Assembly: GCA_036501485.1 (NCBI GenBank) | Contig: DASYAG010000126.1 | Span: 1-64,000 of the forward strand | DNA length: 64,000 nucleotides | Origin: PALSA-607 sp036501485 | Lineage (GTDB): Bacteria; Actinomycetota; Actinomycetes; Acidothermales; Acidothermaceae | Direction of reading: 5' to 3' | Part shown: positions 41,382 through 48,982 of the stretch, one piece after another | How the letters are laid out: each line of letters starts with the position of its first letter | Position numbering within the stretch: the stretch's first letter is position 1 | Notes under the pieces: generated by a model | What the model was told of the DNA's origin: nothing | The model's input: the letters and a program-made list of their open reading frames with translations, nothing else | The model's database searches: none | Made by a program: the position numbers and the translations under genes

Positions 41382-41749
41382 CGGTCGCTACCCAAATCAG
41401 CGCCAGCCAGACCGGCATCCTCACCTGCGGACAGCACGATGTCGGCGCCGCCGGGAGCGTCAAGGTTCAACACCCGCGCGTGCAACGCCGTGCGCTGCTG
41501 GAGTGCCGCCCGCAGTGCCCGGTGCAGGCCGTCTTCTAGGTAGAGCTCGTTTTGCCACTGGACGACGTGCGGGAACAGGTCGCCGTAGAAGGTCGAGTCG
41601 TCATCGAGCAGGACGTCGAGCGCGAGCACCTTCTTGGTCGTGATCAACTGGTCGAGCCGAACCTGCCGCGGCGGCACCTCTGCCCAGTCACGCAGCAGCA
41701 GGTCGTGCGCCGGGTATGGCCGGCCATCCTCGACAGCTTTGAAGATCAC
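41378..41749 (-). CDS. Conserved hypothetical, sometimes annotated VapB-like
   Basis: 123 residues with a characteristic core: DLLLRDWAEVPPRQVRLDQL (about 16-35), DDSTFYGDLFPHVVQW (about 50) and YLEDGLHRALRAALQQR (about 70). I recall such proteins in many actinomycetes, often labelled antitoxin, but no toxin gene is adjacent here, so I doubt that role. Operon with the 43-residue protein. The YLEDGLHRALRAALQ region is somewhat reminiscent of ParB-like nucleotide domains, which is only a hint. Confidence 0.75.
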   Translation of the reverse strand: MIFKAVEDGRPYPAHDLLLRDWAEVPPRQVRLDQLITTKKVLALDVLLDDDSTFYGDLFPHVVQWQNELYLEDGLHRALRAALQQRTALHARVLNLDAPGGADIVLSAGEDAGLAGADLGSDR

Positions 41750-41839
41750 GCAGTCCCCGTTCCTCGTCGGCCGCGGCGAGAGCGTGCGGCCTCAGGCACT
41801 ATTCTGCCTGAGAATCCAGACCTAGGAGGAGGCCGCTTC

Positions 41840-42691
41840 GTGGACGGCTTCATCCTTACGCTGTCGTGTCCCGACCGAGTCGGAATCGTGCACGCGGTCA
41901 CCGGCTTCCTTGCCGCGCACGAGTGCAACATCCTCGACAGCCAGCAGTTCGGCGATCGCGACACCGGACGCTTCTTCATGCGGGTACACCTCGAGTCGAA
42001 CAATCGACCGCTCCACCTCGACGACCTCCGCGCCGCCTTCACCAGCGTCGGCGATACCTTCTCGATGGACTGGCACATCGACGGCGAAGCCGCCCGCGCG
42101 CGCATCATCATCATGGTCTCGCAGCAAGGGCACTGCCTCAACGATCTACTTTACCGCTGGCGAATCGGCTCACTACCCGCCGACATCGCGGGCATCGTCT
42201 CCAACCACCGCGACTTCGAGTCGCTCGCGAAGTCGTACGAAATTCCTTATCACTACGTGCCTATAACACCGCAGACCCGCGACAACGCCGAGCAGCGGCT
42301 GCTCGATATCGTCGCCGAAAACCACGTCGAGCTGGTGATTCTAGCTCGCTACATGCAGATCCTCTCGGCGCGCGTATGCGAGCAATTGCCCGGCCGGATC
42401 ATCAACATCCACCACTCGTTCTTGCCGAGCTTCAAGGGCGCGAAGCCGTACCACCAGGCGCACGATCGCGGCGTGAAGTTGATCGGCGCGACCGCGCATT
42501 ACGTGACGGCGAACCTCGACGAAGGGCCGATCATCGAGCAAGAAGTGGCGCGCGTCGATCATGGCGACGACGTCGAGGGCCTGACCTCAATCGGACGGGA
42601 CGTCGAGTGCCTGGCCTTAGCCCGTGCCGTGCGATGGCATCTCGAGCATCGCGTGCTGGTCGACGGCCACAAGACGATCGTCTTCCGCTAA
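41840..42691 (+). CDS. purU: Formyltetrahydrofolate deformylase PurU
   Basis: 283 residues from GTG 41840 (AGGAGGAGG 7 bases upstream; the longer frame to 41552 is antisense to the preceding gene). ACT domain (about 1-80, LSCPDRVGIVHAVTGFLA) followed by a formyltransferase-fold domain with LARYMQILS (about 166), the catalytic NIHHSFLPSFKGAKPYHQA (Asn-His-...-Asp, about 194-212) and DEGPIIEQEV near 236. Releases formate and THF from 10-formyl-THF, supplying formate for purine synthesis or balancing C1 pools. Confidence 0.95.
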   Translation: MDGFILTLSCPDRVGIVHAVTGFLAAHECNILDSQQFGDRDTGRFFMRVHLESNNRPLHLDDLRAAFTSVGDTFSMDWHIDGEAARARIIIMVSQQGHCLNDLLYRWRIGSLPADIAGIVSNHRDFESLAKSYEIPYHYVPITPQTRDNAEQRLLDIVAENHVELVILARYMQILSARVCEQLPGRIINIHHSFLPSFKGAKPYHQAHDRGVKLIGATAHYVTANLDEGPIIEQEVARVDHGDDVEGLTSIGRDVECLALARAVRWHLEHRVLVDGHKTIVFR

Positions 42692-42714
42692 CACCCAGGC
42701 CGTGACGTGCCAGA

Positions 42715-42951
42715 GTGAGTGGCATGGCGGCGCACATCATCACGATCATCGCGATCGTGATCGGCTGCCTCGTCGCGGTGGCGATCATCGCCACGATCGT
42801 GATGGTCGCCCGCAATCGCCCGCAGCAGCCGGCACGCAAACACCCTGACCCCTACCGGGTCCGTGGCCGGAGCATGCGCGGGTGGCAGGCATCGGCGATC
42901 CGCGAAATCCGACGGGCCGGCCGTCAGCACGGCACCCGCGGCCGCCACTAG
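42715..42951 (+). CDS. Small single-pass membrane protein
   Basis: 78 residues from GTG 42715 (or 75 from ATG 42724). One hydrophobic helix (about 7-32, IITIIAIVIGCLVAVAIIA), then an Arg-rich cytoplasmic tail. No family recognised. It lies 23 bases after purU on the same strand. Weak ribosome site; composition and helix support it moderately. Confidence 0.55.
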   Translation: MSGMAAHIITIIAIVIGCLVAVAIIATIVMVARNRPQQPARKHPDPYRVRGRSMRGWQASAIREIRRAGRQHGTRGRH

Positions 42952-43016
42952 CCGGACCGGAACAAGCCGCCGTCCCGACCTGTTGTCGCCCTTAGTAATC
43001 GCTATTGAGGAGCGCA

Positions 43017-43715
43017 ATGAAAGTCGAGATCTGGTCGGACGTCGTGTGTCCCTGGTGTTATGTCGGGAAGCGACGCTTCGAGACCGCACTGGCACAGTTC
43101 GAGCATCGGGCGGAGGTCGACGTGCACTGGCGCGCCTTCGAACTCGACCCTGGCGCACCTGCGGTTCGCGAGGGCGACCCCGTGCAAGGACTCGCTGACA
43201 AGTACGGCATGTCCCGCGCTCAGGCGCTAGCCGCCAACGCGAGGTTGACGGACATGGCGGCAGCCGAGGGACTCGAGTTTCACCTCGACACCGCGCGAGG
43301 CGGAAACACCTTCGACGCGCATCGCCTGATTCATCTTGCCGGCGAGAAGGGCGTTCAGGACGCCGTAAAAGAGCGCTTCATGCTCGGCTACTTCACCCAG
43401 AACGAGCCGGTCGGCGACGCTGAAACCTTGACTCGCCTCGCCGTCGAGGCCGGTCTCGATGAAACCGACGTCAAGGCGGTGCTGACCTCCGACCAATACG
43501 CGAACGACGTGGTCGCTGATGAGCAACAGGCTGCTGCGTATGGCATCTCCGGCGTTCCGTTCTTCGTCGTAGACGGCAAGTACGGAGTGTCGGGAGCTCA
43601 ATCACCGGAGGTCCTGCTTCAAACGTTGCGCACGGCACACGCCGAAGCGAATCCGTTGACCATGGTGACGACCGCTGGTGATGCGGCGTGCGAGGGCGAT
43701 TCCTGCGCCATCTAG
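43017..43715 (+). CDS. DsbA-family oxidoreductase, FrnE-like
   Basis: 232 residues from ATG 43017 with GAGGAG 4-9 bases upstream. Thioredoxin fold with active site CPWC in WSDVVCPWCYVGKRRFE (about 5-21), a helical insertion, and cis-Pro loop YGISGVPFFVVDGKY (about 176-190). FrnE-like proteins are cytosolic disulfide isomerases or 2-hydroxychromene isomerase relatives. No signal peptide. A terminal pair CEGDSC may be redox active. Confidence 0.92.
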   Translation: MKVEIWSDVVCPWCYVGKRRFETALAQFEHRAEVDVHWRAFELDPGAPAVREGDPVQGLADKYGMSRAQALAANARLTDMAAAEGLEFHLDTARGGNTFDAHRLIHLAGEKGVQDAVKERFMLGYFTQNEPVGDAETLTRLAVEAGLDETDVKAVLTSDQYANDVVADEQQAAAYGISGVPFFVVDGKYGVSGAQSPEVLLQTLRTAHAEANPLTMVTTAGDAACEGDSCAI

Positions 43716-43733
43716 GTCGACAGGGATCAGTTG

Positions 43734-44027
43734 TCAGCTCGCGGTCGCGCTCGCGGATTCGGCTGCTCGGCTCATCCGTAGGCGAGCCGCCTGAGCAGCC
43801 GGCAGGTGCGCAGCTGCTCCAAGGCCCTCGACCAGTGCCGCCACAAACCTCGGAACGTCCTCGAGCGCGAGGCGGAAGGTTCCTGAGCACCGGTCAGCCT
43901 GCCATAGGCTCAGCACCACGACGTCCGCCTCGGTGTGCCATGCCAGCCGCAAAGTGCGAGCGTCACCGCGGTGGTCGAGGAAAACCTCGCCACGAGCGGG
44001 AAAAGCGACCACCTCGGCCTGCTCCAT
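43734..44027 (-). CDS. Conserved hypothetical protein, 97 residues
   Basis: From ATG 44027 (the frame extends to 44078). The core GEVFLDHRGDARTLRLAWH followed by EADVVVLSLWQADRCSGTFRL and EDVPRFVAALVEGL looks like a short actinobacterial family I have seen without a function. Probably a small cytosolic beta-rich protein. Convergent with the DsbA-like gene. Confidence 0.75.
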   Translation of the reverse strand: MEQAEVVAFPARGEVFLDHRGDARTLRLAWHTEADVVVLSLWQADRCSGTFRLALEDVPRFVAALVEGLGAAAHLPAAQAARLRMSRAAESASATAS

Positions 44028-44081
44028 GAGCAGAAGGTAGCCGTCCGGGAGCGAGTTGAACAGACCTCGGCAGAACAACCA

Positions 44082-44114
44082 ATCAGGCCGGCGCCCTGAA
44101 GGCGTCGGCCTGAT
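44082..44114 (-). terminator. Intrinsic terminator-like hairpin
   Basis: ATCAGGCCGGCGCC (44082-44095) pairs with GGCGTCGGCCTGAT (44101-44114), 13 of 14 positions, around a 5-base loop. On the minus strand it is followed by a T-rich tail (TGGTTGTTCTG), placing it after the small membrane protein gene at 44168. Confidence 0.8.
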
Positions 44115-44167
44115 GATGGGGTGGAGTTCTCCGGTGCCCAGGAGGCTCCCCCGCGGTCCCCTGAAAT

Positions 44168-44302
44168 CTATGCGCGACTACCGGTCAGCATGTGAGCAAC
44201 GAGGATGATGACCGCCAAGATCAAGCCGAACCACAAGACGTGAGCAACGAAGCCAAGGCCGCCGAACAGAAGCAACAAGATGATGGCGATGACGAGAAGC
44301 AT
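44168..44302 (-). CDS. Very small hydrophobic membrane protein, 44 residues
   Basis: ATG 44302 with AGGAGAG 6 bases upstream. Almost entirely hydrophobic: LLVIAIILLLLFGGLGFVA and a second stretch WFGLILAVIILVAHML, so two short helices or one hairpin. Similar tiny proteins are called hydrophobic protein in other actinomycetes; function unknown. A GTTT-N15-GGGCAA promoter lies 57-81 bases upstream, and a strong terminator follows, making it a monocistronic, possibly stress-induced gene. Confidence 0.8.
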   Translation of the reverse strand: MLLVIAIILLLLFGGLGFVAHVLWFGLILAVIILVAHMLTGSRA

Positions 44303-44358
44303 GGCGAACTCTCCTGATCTGAAGTTGAAGATTGGTGGAGAAAACCTTCGTGCGGTAT

Positions 44359-44383
44359 TTGCCCGCCACCTCAACGCATAAAC
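44359..44383 (-). promoter_or_regulatory. SigB-like promoter, GGGCA variant
   Basis: Minus strand: GTTT (44383-44380), 15 bases, GGGCAA (44364-44359), upstream of the 44-residue membrane protein. Same spacing as at 44877-44901 and 44940-44964. Confidence 0.5.
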
Positions 44384-44402
44384 ACCAAGCGGGGGCTGCG
44401 AA

Positions 44403-44600
44403 TCAGGCAGATGGCTTTGGGACGTGGCAGCTGATTTTCGGGTTGACGCCGACATAATTCAGGGGGCCGACGACGATGGTCCCAGCGACCGTACCGGTAC
44501 GGGCGCAGGTCGCGTTGTTGTTCTTCAGGTAGCCGCGCTGAACGGTCGCGGCGACGCCGATGATCAGCCAGACGACGACGAGGACAGCGGCGAGACGCAT
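44403..44600 (-). CDS. Small exported or anchored protein, 65 residues
   Basis: ATG 44600, GGAG 5 bases upstream. One N-terminal helix (LAAVLVVVWLIIGVAATVQ) followed by an extracytoplasmic domain with two Cys (ATCARTGT... and KISCHVP) that could form a disulfide, and the phrase VGPLNYVGVNPKISC. Proteins with this phrase occur in several actinobacteria; function unknown. It belongs to a group of small envelope genes with the neighbours on both sides. Confidence 0.75.
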   Translation of the reverse strand: MRLAAVLVVVWLIIGVAATVQRGYLKNNNATCARTGTVAGTIVVGPLNYVGVNPKISCHVPKPSA

Positions 44601-44661
44601 CTCGACTCCTTACCTTTCATGGTGGTCACCGCGTCAACTTCCCTTACCCGCTAGCGAATTG

Positions 44662-44817
44662 TTACCAGTAGTGGTTACGGCCGCCAATGGCGTGGCCAGT
44701 GGAGCCGAGTAGGTAGAGCACGGCGCCGACAACGACGAGCACGATGCCAAGGGTGTACAGAATGCTCACGCCGAAGAGGATGCCGACGATGAGCAATACG
44801 ATTCCGAGGACGACCAT
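44662..44817 (-). CDS. DUF6131-like small membrane protein, 51 residues
   Basis: ATG 44817 to TAA 44662; AAGGAGG lies 7 bases upstream. Two helices, VVLGIVLLIVGILFGVSIL and LGIVLVVVGAVLYLLGS, then GHAIGGRNHYW. This pattern, including the GGRxHYW/Y end, fits the DUF6131 family. Function unknown. A GTTT-N15-GGGCAC promoter lies 60-84 bases upstream. A 12-bp perfect palindrome CTCGCTAGCGAG is in its leader at about 44840-44851. Confidence 0.75.
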   Translation of the reverse strand: MVVLGIVLLIVGILFGVSILYTLGIVLVVVGAVLYLLGSTGHAIGGRNHYW

Positions 44818-44876
44818 CGGAGTGCCTCCTTAAGGATTGCTCGCTAGCGAGGATTCGCGAGCGATCGGAGCTACTT

Positions 44877-44901
44877 GTGCCCAGCACTTGCGGCTCGAAA
44901 C
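44877..44901 (-). promoter_or_regulatory. SigB-like promoter, GGGCAC variant
   Basis: Minus strand: GTTT (44901-44898), 15 bases, GGGCAC (44882-44877), for the DUF6131-like gene. Divergent from the promoter at 44940-44964. Confidence 0.5.
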
Positions 44902-44939
44902 CATCACAAAAAGCTGTGACTATCCACACGCGTTCCGAC

Positions 44940-44964
44940 GTTTGCCGTCCTGTGCCGCGGGCAC
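44940..44964 (+). promoter_or_regulatory. SigB-like promoter, GGGCAC variant, before Nramp gene
   Basis: GTTT (44940-44943), 15 bases, GGGCAC (44959-44964). The -10 ends only 9 bases before the GTG at 44974, so the transcript would have almost no leader. Confidence 0.45.
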
Positions 44965-44973
44965 ATTTTCGTC

Positions 44974-46404
44974 GTGGCACGGACGCCGTCGCCCCGTGCA
45001 ACGGGTGCCAAAAATGCGCAGCGCCCAGCGAAACGCGGGCCTAAGCGCAGCGCATCGCCCGCGAACGGCAATCGGCGGAAGCCGACCGGTCACCGATCTG
45101 AGGTCGACCTAACGGCGTCGGGTTCCACTAGGGGTTGGCGCGGCTACCTGAAGGCCATAGGCCCAGGCTTGGTAACGGGCGCCTCCGATGACGACCCGTC
45201 TGGCGTTGCTACCTACTCGCAGGCAGGCGCGCAGTTCGGTCTCGGCTTGCTGTGGGTCTCGTTGTTGACGTTGCCGTTGATGGCCGGCGTCCAGGAGATT
45301 TGCGATCGCACGGCGTTGGCAACAGGGCGCGGTCTTGGTGAGTTGGCGGCCGAGAAGTTCAAGACCCGAACCAGGCCTGTGCTGATCGTCCTCATTAGTG
45401 CGTTGATCGTGGCGAACGCGCTGAACATCTCAGCCGACCTGGTAGCCGTCGGCAGCGGTATGAATCTGCTGCACGCCGGACCGACATGGGTGTGGGCGCT
45501 CGTCGCAGGCGTGGTGATCACCGGGCTGGTCATCATGGGCTCGTTCACCGAGATCGCTCGGGTGTTCAAGATCATCTGCTTGGCGCTACTGACCTACTTC
45601 GTCGTCCTGTTCTCGATCAAGGTCAACTGGGCACAAGTCGGCCTGCACACCGTCGTCCCGCATTTCACTCTCAGCTCGAGCTACTTCGCGTTGCTGGTCG
45701 CCGTCCTGGGCACCACCATCAGCCCGTACCTTTTTTTCTGGCAGTCGGCACACCGGCTCGAAGAACTGCGTGACGAGCCCGAAGGCGGCGACGAGCCTGT
45801 CGCGTTGAAGGACCGCACGAAGGCAGACGCCAGGTTCAAGCAGCGCACAGCGCGCGGCGACGTCTTCACTGGCATGGCGTTCTCGAACGCGGTGATGTTC
45901 GCGATCATCGTCGTCACAGCAACCACCTTGCACAGCAAGAAGATCAGTAGCGCGGCCGATGCAGCAAATGCGCTGAAGCCGGTCGCGGGGCATTGGTCGT
46001 CGGTGTTGTTCGCATTGGGATTCATCGGAACCGGCATGCTCGCGATTCCGGTGCTCGCAGGCTCGGGCGCAGCAGGCATGGCCGGCCTGTTGGGCAAGCG
46101 CTGGGGCTTCTCCCGCTCGGTACGAAAGGCGCCCGTCTTCTACGGTCTCGTGGCTGTCGGCACCGTCGGTGGCACGATTCTCTCGCTGCTGACCAGCAAC
46201 CCCATCCATCTCTTGGTGCTCGTCGCTGTCATTAACGGCATCGCCGCCGCGCCCTTTCTATTCGTCGTCATGCTGATCGCCCGCGATCGGGCGGTCATGG
46301 GCGAGTACCGCAACGGCAAGGTCGCGAACATTCTCGGCTGGTTAGCATTCGCGCTCATGGCAGCCGCGGCGCTGGTCACGCTGTCGCAGTACTTGCGTCT
46401 GTAG
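44974..46404 (+). CDS. Divergent Nramp-family metal transporter
   Basis: 476 residues. A basic 55-residue cytoplasmic N-terminus precedes about 11 helices of the LeuT-fold Nramp family. The helix-1 metal motif reads ASDDDPSGVATYSQAG in place of DPGN, and the helix-6 MPH motif is replaced by GTTISPYLFFWQSA, so the Met that favours soft transition metals is missing. Such variants may carry Mg2+, Mn2+ or another substrate. GTG 44974 is the only in-frame start before the first helix and lies about 3-4 bases from the predicted transcript start, implying leaderless translation. Confidence 0.88.
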   Translation: MARTPSPRATGAKNAQRPAKRGPKRSASPANGNRRKPTGHRSEVDLTASGSTRGWRGYLKAIGPGLVTGASDDDPSGVATYSQAGAQFGLGLLWVSLLTLPLMAGVQEICDRTALATGRGLGELAAEKFKTRTRPVLIVLISALIVANALNISADLVAVGSGMNLLHAGPTWVWALVAGVVITGLVIMGSFTEIARVFKIICLALLTYFVVLFSIKVNWAQVGLHTVVPHFTLSSSYFALLVAVLGTTISPYLFFWQSAHRLEELRDEPEGGDEPVALKDRTKADARFKQRTARGDVFTGMAFSNAVMFAIIVVTATTLHSKKISSAADAANALKPVAGHWSSVLFALGFIGTGMLAIPVLAGSGAAGMAGLLGKRWGFSRSVRKAPVFYGLVAVGTVGGTILSLLTSNPIHLLVLVAVINGIAAAPFLFVVMLIARDRAVMGEYRNGKVANILGWLAFALMAAAALVTLSQYLRL

Positions 46405-46405
46405 C

Positions 46406-47245
46406 TCAGCGCAGGTCAGTCCGAAGCTCGGCTTTCGGGTCCGCGAGACTGAACGCGAGCTCCGGTATGCGAATCTGCTCGTCACCCTGCGTGCGGACGA
46501 CGGCGGTTCCGATCACCGAAATCTCGACTGCTCGCCGTCCCCATATGTGTGCATCTTGTTGTAACGACATGCCGAGAACGCCGTCGGCGTCGAGAGCGCG
46601 GGCATCGGTATACAGCCGGTCCATTGCAGCTTCACGCGCGCCGTACAACGCCTCGGTCTGGTGCGGCGCCTCGCCCCCGTGCCAGCTGGAATGCGCCAAG
46701 ACCGAAACGCGTCGCCGGGCGAATCCAAAGACAGACACGCCAATCACCACGCCGACAGGCTGCCAGCCCGACCACGCGAGCCGCGACACAGCAACGGCGT
46801 CCATGGTTGCGACGAAGCACGCGGGGAGATCGGTCGCCGCGGTGGGATGAGCGCCCTTGCCTGTCACTGCGGTTCCGACAAGCGTGAGTTCGAGTGAGTG
46901 GCTGCGACGATGTCCGCGCCACGTCAGGCGTGGTCGCACATCGACTACGCCGACCGCACCGAGAGCGTGCGCAGCTGCAATGAGCCGTTCAACGGCACTG
47001 TTGCGCGCGGTAGTCATGCCGGAGGTCAGCGAGTCGATCTCGCCGTCGCCGCCTTGAGCTGCCCACCCCGTGACGATCGTGGCCACGGACGTTCCGCTGA
47101 TGAGGCCCGCTGGCTGATATCCGGCGCGGGTGAGCGCAAGCAGTTCGCCGCTGGTGAGGGAGTTGGAGGTGACGGAGGCCGAGGTCGCGAGACTCTGACG
47201 CGCCGCCTCAACGGCTCGCCGGGCGACGTCTGTTTCAGTGCTCAC
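46406..47245 (-). CDS. Tandem YbjQ-like (heavy-metal-binding domain) protein 3
   Basis: 279 residues from GTG 47245, overlapping the upstream gene's stop by 4 bases. Two PF01906 YbjQ-like domains, about 22-135 (ALTRAGYQPAGLISGTSVA ... ELTLVGTAV) and 145-255 (WSGWQPVGVVIGVSVFGF ... VEISVIGTAV). Each keeps the G[YW]xPxGLVxGxSV start and [IV]GTAV end typical of the domain, though divergent. Called heavy-metal-binding on thin evidence; these domains form pentamers. Last gene of a three-gene unit. Confidence 0.8.
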   Translation of the reverse strand: MSTETDVARRAVEAARQSLATSASVTSNSLTSGELLALTRAGYQPAGLISGTSVATIVTGWAAQGGDGEIDSLTSGMTTARNSAVERLIAAAHALGAVGVVDVRPRLTWRGHRRSHSLELTLVGTAVTGKGAHPTAATDLPACFVATMDAVAVSRLAWSGWQPVGVVIGVSVFGFARRRVSVLAHSSWHGGEAPHQTEALYGAREAAMDRLYTDARALDADGVLGMSLQQDAHIWGRRAVEISVIGTAVVRTQGDEQIRIPELAFSLADPKAELRTDLR

Positions 47246-48102
47246 GGTCGATCGACTAGACGAAATATCTGCTGTGCGCCGAAGTGATCGAGCCCGGTCT
47301 CGAAGCTTCGAACGGCGGTGCCGATCGCGTAGGCGTGAACGGACGCCCATCCGGTGCCGAGACGCGGCGGCAGTGCACTGTCGAGGTCGAGCTCTATGCC
47401 TACGACCTCGTTCGCACCTGCCTTTGCTGCGTCTGCGCGCAGGTCCGCGACAGCAGCCTCTCTGGCCATTTCGCTCGCATCAGCCAGTTGGGTCACTTCG
47501 ACGACACCCTTGGTGCGTTTCGAATGACGCAGCACGCAGCCCGGCATTACGGCCACCACTGCGTTGCCGAATGTCAGCTCCAACGGTGTGCGGCCGGTTA
47601 AGAGCAACTCCACCAAACCCGCGGCCGACAGCGTTGTCGTGAACAGTCGACCGTGCGGGCTACCTTCGGCGCCGTCAGCCCGCACCGCCGTGCCGGTCAT
47701 CCGAATCTGGCGAATCGGCGGCTCGCCGGCAGTGAAGATCGATTGCTGCACCGAAACGCCGATGACTCCGTGTGCACCCATGCTCCGTGCGTCAGCCACC
47801 AGTTTGTCGAGGACAAGCTTCAGCGCTTGTCGCCGCGGCGCCTGGGTCCAGGTCTGCCGATAGTTCAAGCCGGGCAAGTGGCTCATGCTGTTGCTGCCGT
47901 GCGGACAGGGATAGAAGCGCTGGGACGGCGATGCGGGCCGGGTGAACGGGCTGCCCGCTCCGCGGCCGGCCGGGTAGCCGGCGTACACCATGTCGCGGTA
48001 GATCGACATCCCCATCGGCACGCCCACCGCGCGAAATCCGACGGCTTCGATCGTGGCCAGTTCGGCGCCGTTGAGCCGTGCAGCCCACGTCGCGGCGTTC
48101 AC
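47242..48102 (-). CDS. Tandem YbjQ-like protein 2
   Basis: 286 residues from GTG 48102, which overlaps the upstream stop by 4 bases. Two YbjQ-like domains: about 10-140, containing a long insertion with CPHGSNSMSH between strand and helix, ending RMTGTAV; and about 150-270 (LFTTTLSAAGLVELLL ... HAYAIGTAV). The most diverged of the three paralogues. Cytosolic, no signal peptide. Function unknown. Confidence 0.8.
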   Translation of the reverse strand: MNAATWAARLNGAELATIEAVGFRAVGVPMGMSIYRDMVYAGYPAGRGAGSPFTRPASPSQRFYPCPHGSNSMSHLPGLNYRQTWTQAPRRQALKLVLDKLVADARSMGAHGVIGVSVQQSIFTAGEPPIRQIRMTGTAVRADGAEGSPHGRLFTTTLSAAGLVELLLTGRTPLELTFGNAVVAVMPGCVLRHSKRTKGVVEVTQLADASEMAREAAVADLRADAAKAGANEVVGIELDLDSALPPRLGTGWASVHAYAIGTAVRSFETGLDHFGAQQIFRLVDRP

Positions 48103-48947
48103 CCCTCCACCGGCAACACCAGATGGGGAATCAGCAGCGACTCGACCGCATCGGGCAACGGCGTGACTGCCGTTCCGATCGCCAAGAACTCGATGACATG
48201 CGAACCCCAGACGTGGTTGGACTCCTCGATATCCACCCCGACGATTCCCTCGGCTTCAAGGGCGACGGCCTCGGCCTCCATCCTGGCCATCGCTGCCTCG
48301 CGAGCGGCATACATTCCCTGGGTAAAGCCGGTGACCTCGACCGTTTGGCCAATTGCCCTTGAAGACGCAAACCGCCCTACGTGGTAGACACAATTCCCAA
48401 GGACCAGACCGCGTGGGGCGTATCCGGTCTGCAACAAGGCCCAGAAGTCCTGGCCCGACAGATCTGAGGTGAAGGGCTTGCCCGCGGGCGTGCGCCAATC
48501 CCCTGGAGTGTCCGCGGCAATCGCCGTGCCGATCGCTACAAACTCGACGAGGTTCTTACCGAAGTCGCGAAGACGGACGTCGAGGTGAACCCCTACCACA
48601 CCATCGGCACCGAGCAGATCTGCCTCGGCTTCCATCCGCGTCATCGCACGCTCGCGAGCCGAGTACATCGCCTGCGACAGCTCTTTCATTTCACCGGCGC
48701 CGGCCCGCACCCGCGAACTCAACCCGAGCCGGTAGATCGAGCTGCCAAGAACAAGCCCGAGCGGTCGAAACCCGGCGTGACGCAGCAGCAGAAACTCGTT
48801 GACCGACAGGTCTGAGGTGAACAACTTGCGGCCGTCTGAGCCAGCTTCGGCGAGCCTGCTGCGCGCGCCCGCCGGCAAGGCGCCCTCGACCTGCGCGAGC
48901 GACTCCCCGACCATCTCGTCGGCATGCGGTGCGGATGCCTCTGCCAC
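48099..48947 (-). CDS. Tandem YbjQ-like protein 1
   Basis: 282 residues from GTG 48947 with GGAGG 5 bases upstream. The best-preserved member: domain 1 about 40-145 (FTSDLSVNEFLLLRHAGFRP ... EFVAIGTAI) and domain 2 about 155-265 (FTSDLSGQDFWALLQTGYAP ... EFLAIGTAV), with matching helices YSARERAMTRMEAEADLLGA and YAAREAAMARMEAEAVALEA showing a recent internal duplication. Head of the operon; 35 bases downstream of the YihY gene on the same strand. Confidence 0.85.
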   Translation of the reverse strand: MAEASAPHADEMVGESLAQVEGALPAGARSRLAEAGSDGRKLFTSDLSVNEFLLLRHAGFRPLGLVLGSSIYRLGLSSRVRAGAGEMKELSQAMYSARERAMTRMEAEADLLGADGVVGVHLDVRLRDFGKNLVEFVAIGTAIAADTPGDWRTPAGKPFTSDLSGQDFWALLQTGYAPRGLVLGNCVYHVGRFASSRAIGQTVEVTGFTQGMYAAREAAMARMEAEAVALEAEGIVGVDIEESNHVWGSHVIEFLAIGTAVTPLPDAVESLLIPHLVLPVEG

Positions 48948-48982
48948 GCCGTCCTCCCCGTGAGTTCTTGCTGGCTATCCGA

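Noticed and set aside
41378..41749. VapB antitoxin of a toxin-antitoxin pair
   Set aside because: No PIN-domain toxin is adjacent, and the 43-residue partner is acidic and not toxin-like.
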